From: Enterobacter vonholyi
Lineage (GTDB): Bacteria > Pseudomonadota > Gammaproteobacteria > Enterobacterales > Enterobacteriaceae
NCBI RefSeq assembly: GCF_008364555.1
Contig: NZ_VTUC01000001.1
Coordinates: 248,001 to 312,000 of the forward strand
Reading direction: 5' to 3'
DNA length: 64,000 nt
Of the stretch, positions 21,918 through 33,312 are shown one piece after another. Within the stretch, counting starts at the first letter, position 1. Each line of letters begins with the position of its first letter. The position numbers were made by a program, and so were the translations under genes. The notes below the pieces were generated by a model, which worked only from the letters and a program-made list of their open reading frames with translations, was not told the origin of the DNA and did no database searches.

Positions 21918-23483
21918 ATGAAAACCCGACATCTGGTCAGTCTGGTGACTGGCATACTTATTTTTTCTGTGCTGGTTCCCATTTGCCTGAGCATCTGGCT
22001 GGCCCATCGCCAGGCGGAAGATAAGTTTGCCAATGCGCTGGATAACTATGCATCACGCGTGTTGGTAAGAACCGACAGAGTTGTGGATCAGGCAAAAGAA
22101 GCGCTCGATCACCTGCAGGCCTTTGAAGGGGTGCCGTGTAGCCCGTTGCAGTTAAGAGAGATGCGCCGGGTCGCTTTTTCGTGGCGATATGTTCAGGAAG
22201 TGATTTATATCGATAACCTTCAGCCGCTCTGCTCCTCCCTCGAGCAAACCAGTCATGCCCCCCCTTTCCCTCCTCCGATGCGCATTACCGAAGATGGTTA
22301 CAGCGCATGGCTGACCACGCAAAACGATCTTGGGTTTAACCGCTACATGGCAGTGCTGGGAAAAGGCCACTACCTTGTCATGGTCGATCCTGCCTCGCTG
22401 GTGGACGTTATCCCTTTCGGCGAGATAGCGATTGATGCCGCCCTGGTAGGCACTACAACACACCGCATATTCGCCAGCAGCAGTAAGCTCAATTCTCACA
22501 TCCGCGACATGGTTCAGGAGCGGGATGTCAAAAGCGTGCAGTACAACGGTTCAATGTACGTCATGAAGTCTGTACCTGAGCTTGGATTTACCGTCGTCGC
22601 ATGGGCAACGCTCAAACCGCTGGCTGAAACCTGGCACCGGCAGCTTCTTTTCTGGTTACCGTTCGGCATGTTAATAAGTCTGCTCGCCGCGCTGTTTGTC
22701 CTGCGGATCCTGCGTCGTATCCAGTCGCCTCGCAATCGCCTGCTTGACGCCATTAACAGCCGGGATTTTGTGGTTCACTATCAGCCCATCGTGGCGCTCT
22801 GTAGCGGAAAAATTGTGGGCGCAGAAGCGCTGACGCGCTGGCCGCAGCCAGACGGAAGCAGCCTCTCGCCGGATATTTTTGTCCCCCTTGCCGAGCAAAC
22901 GGGGCTCATCTCGCAGCTGACGCAGTTAGTCATCGAAAAGGTGTTTGAAGATATGGGCCACTGGCTGCAACGCCATCCCGATCAGCATATCTCCATTAAC
23001 CTCGCCCCTGCCGATTTAACCTCCGGCATCCTTCCACCTTTACTGAGTCAGCTACTGAATAAGTGGCAAATACATCCCCGACAAATCGCCCTTGAGCTCA
23101 CCGAGCGCGGCTTTGCCGATCCCAAAATTAGCGCGCCGGCTATCGCAGCGTTTCGCCGTTCAGGCCACCCTGTCTATATTGATGATTTTGGCACGGGCTA
23201 TTCCAGCCTGAGCTATCTGCAGGATCTGGACGTCGACACGCTAAAAATTGATAAATCGTTCGTCGATGCGCTGGAGTATAAAAACGTGACGCCGCACATC
23301 ATTGAAATAGCAAAGTCGTTGAAGCTGGCGATGGTGGCGGAGGGCATCGAGACCGCAGGGCAGCTCGCCTGGCTACACCGTCACGGCGTGCAGTACGGGC
23401 AGGGGTGGTACTACAGCAAGGCACTGCCAAAAACGGAATTTATTCTTTGGGCAGAAAATAACCTCGGCACGCACGCTACTTGA
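21918..23483 (+). CDS. pdeB: Cyclic-di-GMP phosphodiesterase with CSS sensor (PdeB/YlaB)
   Basis: Inner-membrane enzyme that hydrolyses c-di-GMP. The 521 residues comprise a TM helix (about 7-29), a periplasmic CSS-motif domain containing PLCSS near residue 100 (redox-sensitive Cys in this family), a second TM helix (about 243-263) and an EAL domain (about 270-515). The catalytic signature is intact: [32 protein letters not shown] and [10 protein letters not shown], with AEGIET near the end. It is the E. coli ylaB orthologue (older name ylaB). It overlaps the convergent rcnR by 8 bases. Confidence 0.93.
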   Translation: MKTRHLVSLVTGILIFSVLVPICLSIWLAHRQAEDKFANALDNYASRVLVRTDRVVDQAKEALDHLQAFEGVPCSPLQLREMRRVAFSWRYVQEVIYIDNLQPLCSSLEQTSHAPPFPPPMRITEDGYSAWLTTQNDLGFNRYMAVLGKGHYLVMVDPASLVDVIPFGEIAIDAALVGTTTHRIFASSSKLNSHIRDMVQERDVKSVQYNGSMYVMKSVPELGFTVVAWATLKPLAETWHRQLLFWLPFGMLISLLAALFVLRILRRIQSPRNRLLDAINSRDFVVHYQPIVALCSGKIVGAEALTRWPQPDGSSLSPDIFVPLAEQTGLISQLTQLVIEKVFEDMGHWLQRHPDQHISINLAPADLTSGILPPLLSQLLNKWQIHPRQIALELTERGFADPKISAPAIAAFRRSGHPVYIDDFGTGYSSLSYLQDLDVDTLKIDKSFVDALEYKNVTPHIIEIAKSLKLAMVAEGIETAGQLAWLHRHGVQYGQGWYYSKALPKTEFILWAENNLGTHAT

Positions 23484-23748
23484 GATAGGATTTGATCACC
23501 CGCAACACCACGCCAAGATCGGCTTCACGCTGCGCTTCTTCAGGCTCTTTCACCACGTGATCGGTTAAATGCCCTTCGATCACCTGCATCATCATGCCAT
23601 TGACCGCCCCGCGGATCGCCGCCAGCTGCTGTAACACCTCGGCGCATTCGTGATCGCTGTTAAGCATTTTTTCCAGCGCGGTGCTTTGCCCCTGAATTTT
23701 CTTCAGGCGAGTCAGTAACATCTTCTGGTCTCTAACGGTATGTGACAT
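23476..23748 (-). CDS. rcnR: Ni/Co-responsive repressor RcnR
   Basis: Four-helix CsoR/RcnR-family repressor of the Ni2+/Co2+ exporter gene rcnA. The start is the ATG at 23748 ([20 protein letters not shown]), giving 90 residues as in E. coli; the frame is open 13 codons further upstream. The metal-ligand pattern is present: His3 in MSHT, Cys35 in HECAEVL, and the conserved His60-64 region in EGHLTDHV. It is divergent from rcnA with three operator-like sites between. Metal binding releases the DNA. Confidence 0.93.
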   Translation of the reverse strand: MSHTVRDQKMLLTRLKKIQGQSTALEKMLNSDHECAEVLQQLAAIRGAVNGMMMQVIEGHLTDHVVKEPEEAQREADLGVVLRVIKSYLK

Positions 23749-23791
23749 CTCTGTATCCCTAATTTTTTGGCTTTTAAAGCATATCACGCTC

Positions 23792-23848
23792 TACTCCCCC
23801 TGAGTATTTTTCTACTGGGGGGTAGTATTAAGCTACTGGGGGGGAGTA
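23792..23848. promoter_or_regulatory. Three RcnR operator sites in the rcnR-rcnA gap
   Basis: Three 15-base matches to the TACT-G-tract-AGTA operator: 23792-23806 (minus-strand reading TACTCAGGGGGAGTA), 23813-23827 (TACTGGGGGGTAGTA) and 23834-23848 (TACTGGGGGGGAGTA). The last two are perfect, with centres 21 bases apart. This is strong direct support for the rcnR/rcnA assignments. Confidence 0.9.
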
Positions 23849-23882
23849 GTATCTCCGCACGCTTTCCACTCCGGAATTTCCC

Positions 23883-24710
23883 ATGACCGATTTTGCTTTA
23901 CTTCTTCAGCAGGGCAATGCCTGGCTGTTTGTTCCCAGCGCTATCCTGCTCGGTGCGCTGCATGGCCTGGAACCGGGCCATTCAAAAACAATGATGGCAG
24001 CCTTTATTGTTGCCATCCGCGGCACGCTGAAACAGGCGGTACTGCTTGGCCTGGCGGCAACGCTCTCCCATACGGCGGTGGTCTGGCTCGTTGCGATGGC
24101 GGGATTATGGTTTGGTCGGGGCTGGGATGCGCATACGTCCGAACCCTGGTTCCAGCTGATCTCCGGGGTGCTGATCGTTGCGATCGCCCTGTGGATGGCG
24201 TGGCGAACCTGGAAAGAGAGCCAGCCGCACGATCATCATCACGACCATGATAGCCATCACCACCACGACCATGACCATGACCACCATCATGATCATTATC
24301 ACCACGAACACACGCTGATTGAAGAAGAGTGGCAGGACGCCCACCAGCGCGCTCACGCGCAGGATATTAACCGCCGCTTCAGCGGTCAAAATGTCACCAC
24401 CGGACAGATTATGATGTTTGGCCTGACCGGCGGACTTATCCCCTGCCCGGCGTCCATCACCGTGCTGCTGATCTGCCTGCAGCTTAAGCATTTCGCCCTC
24501 GGCGCGACTCTGGTGTTCAGCTTCAGTATTGGTCTGGCGTTAACGCTGGTCGCTTCCGGCGCGATTGCCGCCTTAAGCCTCAAGCACGCGACCAAACGCT
24601 GGCCCGGGTTTAGCGAATTCTCCCGTAAGGCACCGTGGATCTCCGCTGCGCTGATTACCGTGGTAGGAATTTACATGAGCCTACATGGCCTGAGCGGCAT
24701 TCTGGCGTAA
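23883..24710 (+). CDS. rcnA: Nickel/cobalt efflux protein RcnA
   Basis: Inner-membrane exporter conferring Ni2+ and Co2+ resistance. The 275-residue product begins MTDFALLLQQGNAWLFVPSA. About six to seven TM helices are visible, with the motif LHGLEPGHSKTMMAAF in the first part. A very His/Asp-rich cytoplasmic loop lies at residues 116-143. The second half has FGLTGGLIPCPASITVLLIC. Expression should follow RcnR derepression through the operators just upstream. It is convergent with lacZ (40-base gap). Confidence 0.95.
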   Translation: MTDFALLLQQGNAWLFVPSAILLGALHGLEPGHSKTMMAAFIVAIRGTLKQAVLLGLAATLSHTAVVWLVAMAGLWFGRGWDAHTSEPWFQLISGVLIVAIALWMAWRTWKESQPHDHHHDHDSHHHHDHDHDHHHDHYHHEHTLIEEEWQDAHQRAHAQDINRRFSGQNVTTGQIMMFGLTGGLIPCPASITVLLICLQLKHFALGATLVFSFSIGLALTLVASGAIAALSLKHATKRWPGFSEFSRKAPWISAALITVVGIYMSLHGLSGILA

Positions 24711-24749
24711 GCCTGCGGCCACGCTCTGTGGCCGCATCTCCACGGTCAG

Positions 24750-27936
<3,187 letters not shown>

Positions 27937-27941
27937 AAGTT

Positions 27942-29012
27942 TTATTTGCGGGCAATCTGCTCGGCAAGGAGTGCCAGGCTTCTCAGCTGCTCCGCCAGAT
28001 CCTCGCGTTCAGCCTGCTTCGGGTTGCGGCGTGCGCTTGAATGACGGGTAACCAGCGTCACCGGCAGTTGAACCTGCCAGCACGCCTCCTCCCCGGTGGG
28101 GGCCAGCAGCCATTCCACACTGCGTTCACCCGCATCGCGAAACGCCTGACGAATGGTCGTCAGCGGCGGGGAAAACCAGGCGCTGTCGGCCGTATCGTCA
28201 AACCCGACCACCGACATCTGGCCAGGAATAGCGATCCCTTTTTCCGCGCAGGCGCGCATTACCCCGAGCGCCATCTGATCGTTAGCCACCAGAATGGCAT
28301 CCGGTAATATCGTCCCCGACAGAAGGACATGCCCTTTCTCATAGCCGCTGGCGGCGCTCCAGTCACCGTAAGCCACCTCAACGGCTTCATGCCCCGCGCG
28401 GGCCAGAGCGGCTTTCCACCCCGCCAGACGCGCCCGAGCAGAGACCGAGCTTTCCGGCCCGCTCAGCAGAGCAATATGTCGATGCCCCAGCGAAAGCAGA
28501 TGCTCAACGCCCAGACGCGCCCCCTGCTCCGCGTTAAACACGAGGCTGTTTACCCGCGCTGAAGGCGCCACATCGAGAAATAGCACCGGGACGGGCGACG
28601 CCAGTGCCCTGAGTTCTTCAGCGTCACGATCGTCAAGCGGAACATTCACCAGCAGCGCGTCCACCCGCTGCGCCAGCAACGCCTGAAGCGCGACCTGACA
28701 CTGCTGCGGCTGTTCCACCATGGAGATAAGGACACTCGCCCCCTGTTCCGCCGCGCGGGATTTTACCGCCGACACAATTTGCGAGGGCGCATGCAGGGCC
28801 AGATCGGTGGTGATAAGTCCCAGCGTGCGGGTGCGTTTACCCGCCAGCTGCTGTGCGCGCAGGTTAGGCACGTAGTGCAGCTCCGCCATCGCCTGCTGCA
28901 CCTTTTCCCGCGTGCGGGCAGAAACATGCTCCGCGTCGTTAATGACGCGGGAAACGGTCTGATAAGAAACCCCCGCAAGGAGGGCGACATCATAGAGAGT
29001 GATAGCTTTCAT
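27942..29012 (-). CDS. lacI: Lac repressor LacI
   Basis: LacI/GalR-family repressor of the adjacent lacZ. The start is placed at the ATG at 29012 (MKAITLYDVALLAGVSYQTV), matching the E. coli N-terminus and giving 356 residues; an ATG four codons upstream also exists. The HTH and hinge (QQLAGKRTRTLGLITTD) are followed by a periplasmic-binding-protein-like core with SGPESSVSARARLAGWKAAL and VVGFDDTADS. The C-terminal leucine-rich tail (LAEQLRSLALLAEQIARK) suggests a tetramerisation helix. The same palindrome lies before lacZ and before lacI itself. Confidence 0.94.
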   Translation of the reverse strand: MKAITLYDVALLAGVSYQTVSRVINDAEHVSARTREKVQQAMAELHYVPNLRAQQLAGKRTRTLGLITTDLALHAPSQIVSAVKSRAAEQGASVLISMVEQPQQCQVALQALLAQRVDALLVNVPLDDRDAEELRALASPVPVLFLDVAPSARVNSLVFNAEQGARLGVEHLLSLGHRHIALLSGPESSVSARARLAGWKAALARAGHEAVEVAYGDWSAASGYEKGHVLLSGTILPDAILVANDQMALGVMRACAEKGIAIPGQMSVVGFDDTADSAWFSPPLTTIRQAFRDAGERSVEWLLAPTGEEACWQVQLPVTLVTRHSSARRNPKQAEREDLAEQLRSLALLAEQIARK

Positions 29013-29072
29013 GCATTGTGGCATCGCGTGAGTCGGGGCCCATTATTGTGGCACAGCGACGCCGTTAAAACA

Positions 29073-29088
29073 TGTGAGCGCTTCGCAA
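29073..29088 (-). promoter_or_regulatory. Second lac-type operator, upstream of lacI
   Basis: TGTGAGCGCTTCGCAA, identical over all 16 bases to the operator before lacZ (27850-27865). It lies 61 bases before the lacI start and just past the stop of the upstream membrane-protein gene. The centres of the two operators are about 1.22 kb apart, suggesting autoregulation and/or repression looping across lacI. Confidence 0.8.
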
Positions 29089-29090
29089 AA

Positions 29091-29702
29091 TTAAACAACC
29101 CGCTCCGGCTGGGGTATTTCCGCAATGCGCGGCTTCTGGCGAAACCAGGGCAGACAGAGCTGGATAAGCGGGCCAATGGTCAGGGCATAAAGTACGGTTC
29201 CCACGCCAAAGGTGCCGCCAAGCACGCACCCAATCAGCAGGACGGACACTTCAATTGAGGTGCGCACGCTACGAATGGACCACCCCAGCCGGGCGTGAAT
29301 GCCGGTCATCAGACCGTCGCGCGGGCCTGGCCCGAAACCGGCCCCGATGTACATGCTGGTCGCAATCGCGTTCATCACGATGCCCGACACCAGGAAAGCG
29401 ATTCGAACGGGTAACGATTCCAGTTCCGGTATAAGCGCCATGCTGGCGTCCGCCGCCAGACCGATACAAATCACGTTACTGATCGTGCCAAGCCCCGGCA
29501 TCTGGCGCAGCGGGATCCACAGCAGCAGCACCGCCGCGCCGGTCACAATAATCACCGTTCCGATAGTCATTCCCAGCTGTAACCCCACCCCAAGGTGAAA
29601 TACATCCCAGGGGTCGACGCCCAAATCGGAACGAATAAACATCGCGGTGGACAGGCCATACAGTCCTAAACCGACATAGAGTTGTAGCAGACGACGTACC
29701 AT
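29091..29702 (-). CDS. YczE/YyaS-type integral membrane protein
   Basis: 203 residues, beginning MVRRLLQLYVGLGLYGLSTA. Five hydrophobic segments are visible, with the family-typical SDLGVDPWDVFHLGVGLQLG near the N-terminus and GAGFGPGPRDGLMTGIHARL in the middle. The family (YczE of Bacillus) has no settled biochemical role. It is divergent from a MocR regulator of the YczR type, a pairing known in several bacteria, so the regulator probably controls it. The gene ends 3 bases before the lac-type operator of lacI. Confidence 0.82.
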   Translation of the reverse strand: MVRRLLQLYVGLGLYGLSTAMFIRSDLGVDPWDVFHLGVGLQLGMTIGTVIIVTGAAVLLLWIPLRQMPGLGTISNVICIGLAADASMALIPELESLPVRIAFLVSGIVMNAIATSMYIGAGFGPGPRDGLMTGIHARLGWSIRSVRTSIEVSVLLIGCVLGGTFGVGTVLYALTIGPLIQLCLPWFRQKPRIAEIPQPERVV

Positions 29703-29745
29703 TTTTATCTTCTCCAGTGAACCAGGCTTTCATCCTGACCTAAAA

Positions 29746-29783
29746 TGGCACTATGATTAATGTCCAGTTTTCAAATAGTGGAC
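29746..29783. promoter_or_regulatory. Candidate YczR-type operator in divergent gap
   Basis: Inverted repeat GTCCA (29762-29766) / TGGAC (29779-29783) with 12 bases between. Just upstream, GGCACTAT (29748-29755) partly echoes the ATAGTGGAC motif in inverted form. It lies immediately before the chosen start of the MocR gene (29789). The assignment is by position and symmetry only. Confidence 0.45.
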
Positions 29784-29788
29784 TGCAT

Positions 29789-31210
29789 ATGTCATCACGC
29801 CGCTTCGGAAGTCAGTCTCTGGTACGCCTTTTAGGCCACTGGCAACAAGCCTCATCCCGAACCCCGCTCTGGCGACAGCTGGCCGACGCGCTGCGTTTAT
29901 TAATCCTTGATGGACGGCTGGCACTGAATACGCGGCTGCCGGGCGAGCGTGAGCTGGCCGCGGCGCTGGACGTGAGCCGTACCACCGTCAGCAGCGCGCT
30001 CGCCCACCTGCGCGAAGAGGGATATCTTGAAAGCCGCCACGGCAGCGGGTCACGCGTGATCCTCCCGGATACGCGCGCCGTTCCCACTCTTTCCGCGGCG
30101 AGCGCCGCACTGGATCTCTCCACTGCCGCCCTCAATGCCGGGCCGGAGATCCATCAGGCGTATACCCATGCGCTCACGGCCATTACCCCGCATCTCTCGC
30201 TGACGGGCTACGATCAGCTAGGGTTGCCGACGCTGCGGGAAGCCATCGCTGCACGCTATACCGCGCGTGGTCTGCCCACCCGCGCAGACGAAGTGATGGT
30301 GGTCAATGGCGCCGTCAGCGGCTTTGCGCTGGTACTGCGGATGATGGCCGGGCCGGGGGACCGCGTCGTGGTCGATCATCCCACCTATCCGCTGGCGATT
30401 GCCGCCATTCAGGGCGCGCAGTGTCGGCCAGTCGGGGTGTCTCTGCCGGAAACCGGTTGGGATACGGATGGCTTTGCCGCAACGCTTGCCCAGACGGCGC
30501 CTCGTCTGGCCTATCTGATGCCAGATTTTCATAATCCGACCGGGCGCTGTATGGATATTGCCACCCGTCAGGCCATCACGGATATTGCAGCCCAAACCCG
30601 CACGGCGCTGGTGGTGGATGAAACGATGGTGGATCTCTGGTTTGATGCGCCTCCCCCACCACCGCTGGCCTCCTTCAACCCGCAGGCCACCGTCATCACT
30701 TTAGGCTCTGCCGGCAAAAGCTTCTGGGGAGGGCTGCGTCTAGGCTGGATCCGCGCCTCATCGCGCACCATCGCCACGCTTGCTCAGGCGCGGGATACGC
30801 TGGATTTAGGCTCGCCGCTGCTGGAACAGCTGGCAATGCAGTGGCTCATTAACAACAGCGAGACGTTTCTGCCCGCACGCCGGAAAATGCTAGCGGAACG
30901 GCGCGATCGATGCGGTGACCTGCTGCGAGAACATTTCCCGGAGTGGAAATTCCACGAGGCGGAAGGCGGGCTCTCCTACTGGATAGAGCTACCGGGCATG
31001 CTGGCGACACAGCTTGCCGCACGGGCAGAAATAATCGGGATTAACCTTGGAACCGGGACGCGATTTGGTTTATCAGGGGCGTTTGACCGCTATTTACGTA
31101 TGCCCTTCTCGCTGGAATCGACAGAGCTTGAGCAGGCGTTACTGAGGATCAAACCGTTATGGCTCGCCCTGAATAAAAACGTGCCATCGTTAAAACGCAG
31201 CGTAATTTAA
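29789..31210 (+). CDS. MocR-subfamily regulator, YczR type
   Basis: Predicted PLP-dependent transcription factor of 473 residues. The start is the ATG at 29789 (MSSRRFGSQSLVRLLGHWQQ); an ATG 12 codons upstream would put the putative operator inside the gene. The GntR-type winged helix (about 25-90) includes LPGERELAAALDVSRTTVSS and LREEGYLESRHGSGSR. The aminotransferase-like domain has PDFHNPTGRCMD, VVDETMVDLWFD and the PLP lysine in LGSAGKSFWGGLRLGW. It is divergent from the YczE-like gene. It ends at a bidirectional terminator. Confidence 0.88.
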   Translation: MSSRRFGSQSLVRLLGHWQQASSRTPLWRQLADALRLLILDGRLALNTRLPGERELAAALDVSRTTVSSALAHLREEGYLESRHGSGSRVILPDTRAVPTLSAASAALDLSTAALNAGPEIHQAYTHALTAITPHLSLTGYDQLGLPTLREAIAARYTARGLPTRADEVMVVNGAVSGFALVLRMMAGPGDRVVVDHPTYPLAIAAIQGAQCRPVGVSLPETGWDTDGFAATLAQTAPRLAYLMPDFHNPTGRCMDIATRQAITDIAAQTRTALVVDETMVDLWFDAPPPPPLASFNPQATVITLGSAGKSFWGGLRLGWIRASSRTIATLAQARDTLDLGSPLLEQLAMQWLINNSETFLPARRKMLAERRDRCGDLLREHFPEWKFHEAEGGLSYWIELPGMLATQLAARAEIIGINLGTGTRFGLSGAFDRYLRMPFSLESTELEQALLRIKPLWLALNKNVPSLKRSVI

Positions 31211-31241
31211 TATTAAAAAATTTGAAGCAGATCATAAAATA

Positions 31242-31278
31242 AAAACTGCTGACTGTAATATATGCAGTCAGCAGTTTT
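31242..31278. terminator. Strong bidirectional terminator
   Basis: A 14-bp perfect stem AAAACTGCTGACTG / CAGTCAGCAGTTTT with a 9-base loop, between the convergent MocR gene and the 71-residue gene. There are A/T tracts on both sides, so it can stop transcription in either direction. Confidence 0.9.
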
Positions 31279-31291
31279 CACTGGTCAGTGT

Positions 31292-31507
31292 TTAATGCTG
31301 AGGAGGAATAGGAAAGCCTTTTAGTGAAATAACGAAATTATCACCGTCTTTCTTTATTTTTGCACCGGTATCACACCAGTCAGACGCAATACGAAAGAAC
31401 TCATCGCTTCCAACATTCCAGCCAAGACGTACATGCTTCACGTAGCCTGAACGCAACAGATCGCAGGCCTCGTTGTAGTCACTGGCAGTTGACAGTTGTT
31501 GTTTCAT
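31292..31507 (-). CDS. Small protein of unknown function (71 aa)
   Basis: I do not recognise this gene. The 71-residue product begins MKQQLSTASDYNEACDLLRS and contains GWNVGSDEFFRIASDWCDTG and DGDNFVISLKGFP. The pattern of a central SDWC followed by a charged turn and an FVISLKG strand vaguely recalls the C-terminal half of TusA-like folds; this is only an impression. Its ATG overlaps the stop of the upstream RHH-like gene (ATGA), so the two are translationally coupled. The low GC content suggests acquired DNA. A toxin-antitoxin arrangement is possible but unproven. Confidence 0.7.
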   Translation of the reverse strand: MKQQLSTASDYNEACDLLRSGYVKHVRLGWNVGSDEFFRIASDWCDTGAKIKKDGDNFVISLKGFPIPPQH

Positions 31508-31755
31508 TTTCTCTTCTTCAGAAGTTTACGTAGAGCCTTGATTTCTTTAGGAGTAAAAGGAGAAACACTCTCTTCTTCCGTATGCTGATTATCAATATCC
31601 TCTTCCGATACTCCCGCCTCTTCTACTGCTTCGAATGCCAGCAGCAGCAGTTTCTCTGTTGTCACGCTTAAATTCTCGTTATTGAGTTCCGCATAGTGGC
31701 GAAGCCTTTCTTTTAGCGCGTCATCAATCTTAACGTTTAATACCGCTGTAGCCAT
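31504..31755 (-). CDS. Ribbon-helix-helix-like small protein (83 aa)
   Basis: First gene of a two-gene unit. The start is placed at the ATG at 31755 (MATAVLNVKIDDALKERLRH), with AGGGA 10 bases upstream; a GTG three codons earlier lacks spacing for a ribosome-binding site. The N-terminal VLNVKIDDALKERLRHYAEL looks like the strand-helix of a ribbon-helix-helix DNA-binding protein. The middle is acidic and the C-terminus very basic (KEIKALRKLLKKRK). This architecture is typical of autoregulating antitoxins. A near-palindrome (AATAAGTACTTTATT, 31775-31789) lies upstream and could be its operator. Function is not established. Confidence 0.65.
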   Translation of the reverse strand: MATAVLNVKIDDALKERLRHYAELNNENLSVTTEKLLLLAFEAVEEAGVSEEDIDNQHTEEESVSPFTPKEIKALRKLLKKRK

Positions 31756-32004
31756 GTTTGTCACTTCCCTTCGGAATAAGTACTTTATTTAATACACGAA
31801 GTTAACAATGTTATCCAGATATAAATTTTTTCGAGTTATGGAAGAAAATAGACGTCCAATTATAAAATGACAGTCTATTATTACAGGTTTATGACAATAA
31901 TATTTCAGCGCGATGAAATATATATTACACGATATAGGCATAATATTATTGTGGGATAGCAGTCAAAAGTGAGAGGTGAAAGCAGGAAGATTTTATGAGG
32001 GCGG

Positions 32005-32029
32005 AAATGGGTAGGGGCCCTGCCAGCTA
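32005..32029. repeat. Distal attachment-site-like repeat of ffs 3' end
   Basis: 25 bases (AAATGGGTAGGGGCCCTGCC plus AGCTA) identical at 24 positions to 34508-34532, which is the 3' end of ffs plus flank. It is in the same orientation, 2503 bases away. This is the pattern left by integration of a mobile element at the 3' end of an RNA gene. No integrase is found in between. Confidence 0.75.
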
Positions 32030-32139
32030 AGCTTTTTCTAATAAAACCCATGTATTTCAATGCACTAAAAAGCGGTGGGGCAATAATTTTGTATCACCAA
32101 AAGAATACACTGGCAAGCCGTTTTCTCATGCGACAGACA

Positions 32140-32165
32140 CAAAAAAACCGGGGCTGACCCGGCTT
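32140..32165 (-). terminator. Terminator of the 139-residue gene
   Basis: On the minus strand, CCGGGTCAGCCCCGG followed by TTTTTTT, about 26 bases after the stop of the 139-residue ORF. Confidence 0.85.
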
Positions 32166-32190
32166 TGTATGGCTTTTGACCAAACTCCAT

Positions 32191-32610
32191 CTAAGCCACA
32201 TTTTCCACTACCATGTAGGATCGCCCAACCTCTTCAATCAGTGGTTGGAGGTTCGTATTGCTGCCTTTGACTGTAAATAGGTCTTCTGGCTGTTCATCTT
32301 TTACGGCTTTTTTAACATAACCATAATACGGACGACTAACCGCAGTCCTTAAAGATACCTCCGTACAAGAAGATAAAGCGACCACATTTTCCCCTGTGTA
32401 CTTGAACACTGGCGGCTCATAGTTTTTGATCACGCTCCGGCAAGAGTTCATAAATTGTGTGAAAGCTTCAATTTTACCTGCCAGGGCCATACGACGGGCA
32501 TGTTCGATCTCATCTACCGTGAGATCGGGAGCGGAATATCTGTCGCACAAATGGGTGGGCCCTTGACGGCTAGCTATACTCTTATTTTCAGTGTCATAGG
32601 GTGCGGTCAT
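32191..32610 (-). CDS. Unrecognised 139-residue protein in the ffs island
   Basis: I cannot assign a family. The product begins MTAPYDTENKSIASRQGPTH and is soluble, mixed-charge, without signal peptide or TM segment. Residues about 30-60 form a probable helix (TVDEIEHARRMALAGKIEAF); the second half has EPPVFKYTGENVVALSSCTE and ends SYMVVENVA. Codons 17-21 (RQGPTH) are encoded by an ffs-tail-like sequence, so the N-terminus may have been remodelled by recombination. No strong ribosome-binding site precedes the ATG. It could be an accessory, immunity or adaptor protein of the muramidase module, or a remnant. Confidence 0.6.
   Translation of the reverse strand: MTAPYDTENKSIASRQGPTHLCDRYSAPDLTVDEIEHARRMALAGKIEAFTQFMNSCRSVIKNYEPPVFKYTGENVVALSSCTEVSLRTAVSRPYYGYVKKAVKDEQPEDLFTVKGSNTNLQPLIEEVGRSYMVVENVA
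32545..32559. repeat. Third, partial ffs-tail-like sequence
   Basis: GCACAAATGGGTGGG is identical to 34504-34518 (ffs 3' end and its flank); after that the match degenerates (CCCTTGACGGCTAGCTA versus GGCCCTGCCAGCTA). It lies inside the coding sequence of the 139-residue protein and may mark an older junction. Confidence 0.6.
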
Positions 32611-32703
32611 GCGGGGAAAATAGCGTTACGGATTAGCTTAATGAGATTGCCGATGCGAAAGCATCGCCCGGCAATATTGAATTCAGGGGGAGAAATAAAT
32701 CGA

Positions 32704-33312
32704 TCAGGATGCAGGAGGCGTTAACGGCTGAACGTCATTGCTATTCACCCAGCCGTGCGTCATTTTTCCGCTACGGGCGACAAACTCTACCTCTGCCCAG
32801 CCAGCCTGGGTTTGTATTACCCCTACTACGTCTCCTTTAACGATCCAGGCTTTACGCCGGGTCGCGGCATCAGGCGTGGAGCTCAGATAAGCCCGCGGGC
32901 TGCTTACCTTCATCAGCGTTTGCCACTGTGTCTGCCGCGTCCTCTCCAGTTCCAGACCTGTCGCAATTTCAGGCATCAGCACATTCATACACCCAGCATG
33001 GTTTTGCCCATCAGGAATGGCTAATGTGACACCCGCGGTATTCGCGGCAATATGGCCCGCGAGCACAGAAGAAGACCATGAAGTGATTGTGTCTGGCTGT
33101 TGCGCTGAAACATGGCCTGTCAGAAAGAAAGTGCAGGTACGTTTTACGCTGTCTTCAGCCGATTCAGAGTAATACCCGGTGATATTGCCCGTCGGTGAGA
33201 CGGCGAGTAACAAACCTTCATATACGCCAGACTGTAGCGTCGTGGCATACGAAGAAAACGCCGCCATTAAGACTGAAAAACCGCAAACTATGCGCATCAT
33301 TTTAATTTTCAT
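32704..33312 (-). CDS. Exported protein with SH3-like C-terminus, immunity candidate
   Basis: 202 residues. A Sec signal peptide is visible (MKIKMMRIVCGFSVLMAAFS, cleavage likely after SYA), so the mature protein should be periplasmic. The middle contains two cysteines (RTCTFFL and HAGCMNV) that could form a disulphide. The C-terminal part (about 148-196: AWIVKGDVVGVIQTQAGWAE, then THGWVNSNDV) resembles a bacterial SH3 domain. The start overlaps the muramidase stop (ATGA), so the two are coupled. An exported protein coupled to a cell-wall hydrolase is the usual layout of periplasmic immunity proteins; this role is inferred. A short hairpin lies downstream (about 32650-32680). Confidence 0.72.
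   Translation of the reverse strand: MKIKMMRIVCGFSVLMAAFSSYATTLQSGVYEGLLLAVSPTGNITGYYSESAEDSVKRTCTFFLTGHVSAQQPDTITSWSSSVLAGHIAANTAGVTLAIPDGQNHAGCMNVLMPEIATGLELERTRQTQWQTLMKVSSPRAYLSSTPDAATRRKAWIVKGDVVGVIQTQAGWAEVEFVARSGKMTHGWVNSNDVQPLTPPAS

Larger units (their letters stand above)
31756..32190. other. AT-rich gap holding an island end
   Basis: About 435 bases without a recognisable gene. The right-hand part contains the distal ffs-like repeat (32005-32029) and the terminator of the 139-residue gene (32140-32165). The left part, AT-rich, holds the probable promoter/operator of the RHH-like operon. The stretch 31820-31990 shows no clear ORF or RNA; it may be degraded mobile DNA. Confidence 0.55.

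Noticed and set aside
24230..24310. Short tandem-repeat-like CAT/CAC/GAC array
   Set aside because: It is the codon pattern of the His/Asp-rich loop of RcnA (residues 116-143), not a CRISPR or microsatellite element. No CRISPR array was seen anywhere in the window.
31765..32190. Degraded integrase or recombinase gene in the island flank
   Set aside because: No frame shows tyrosine-recombinase motifs (R...HxxR...Y) in this stretch; it is only AT-rich sequence.
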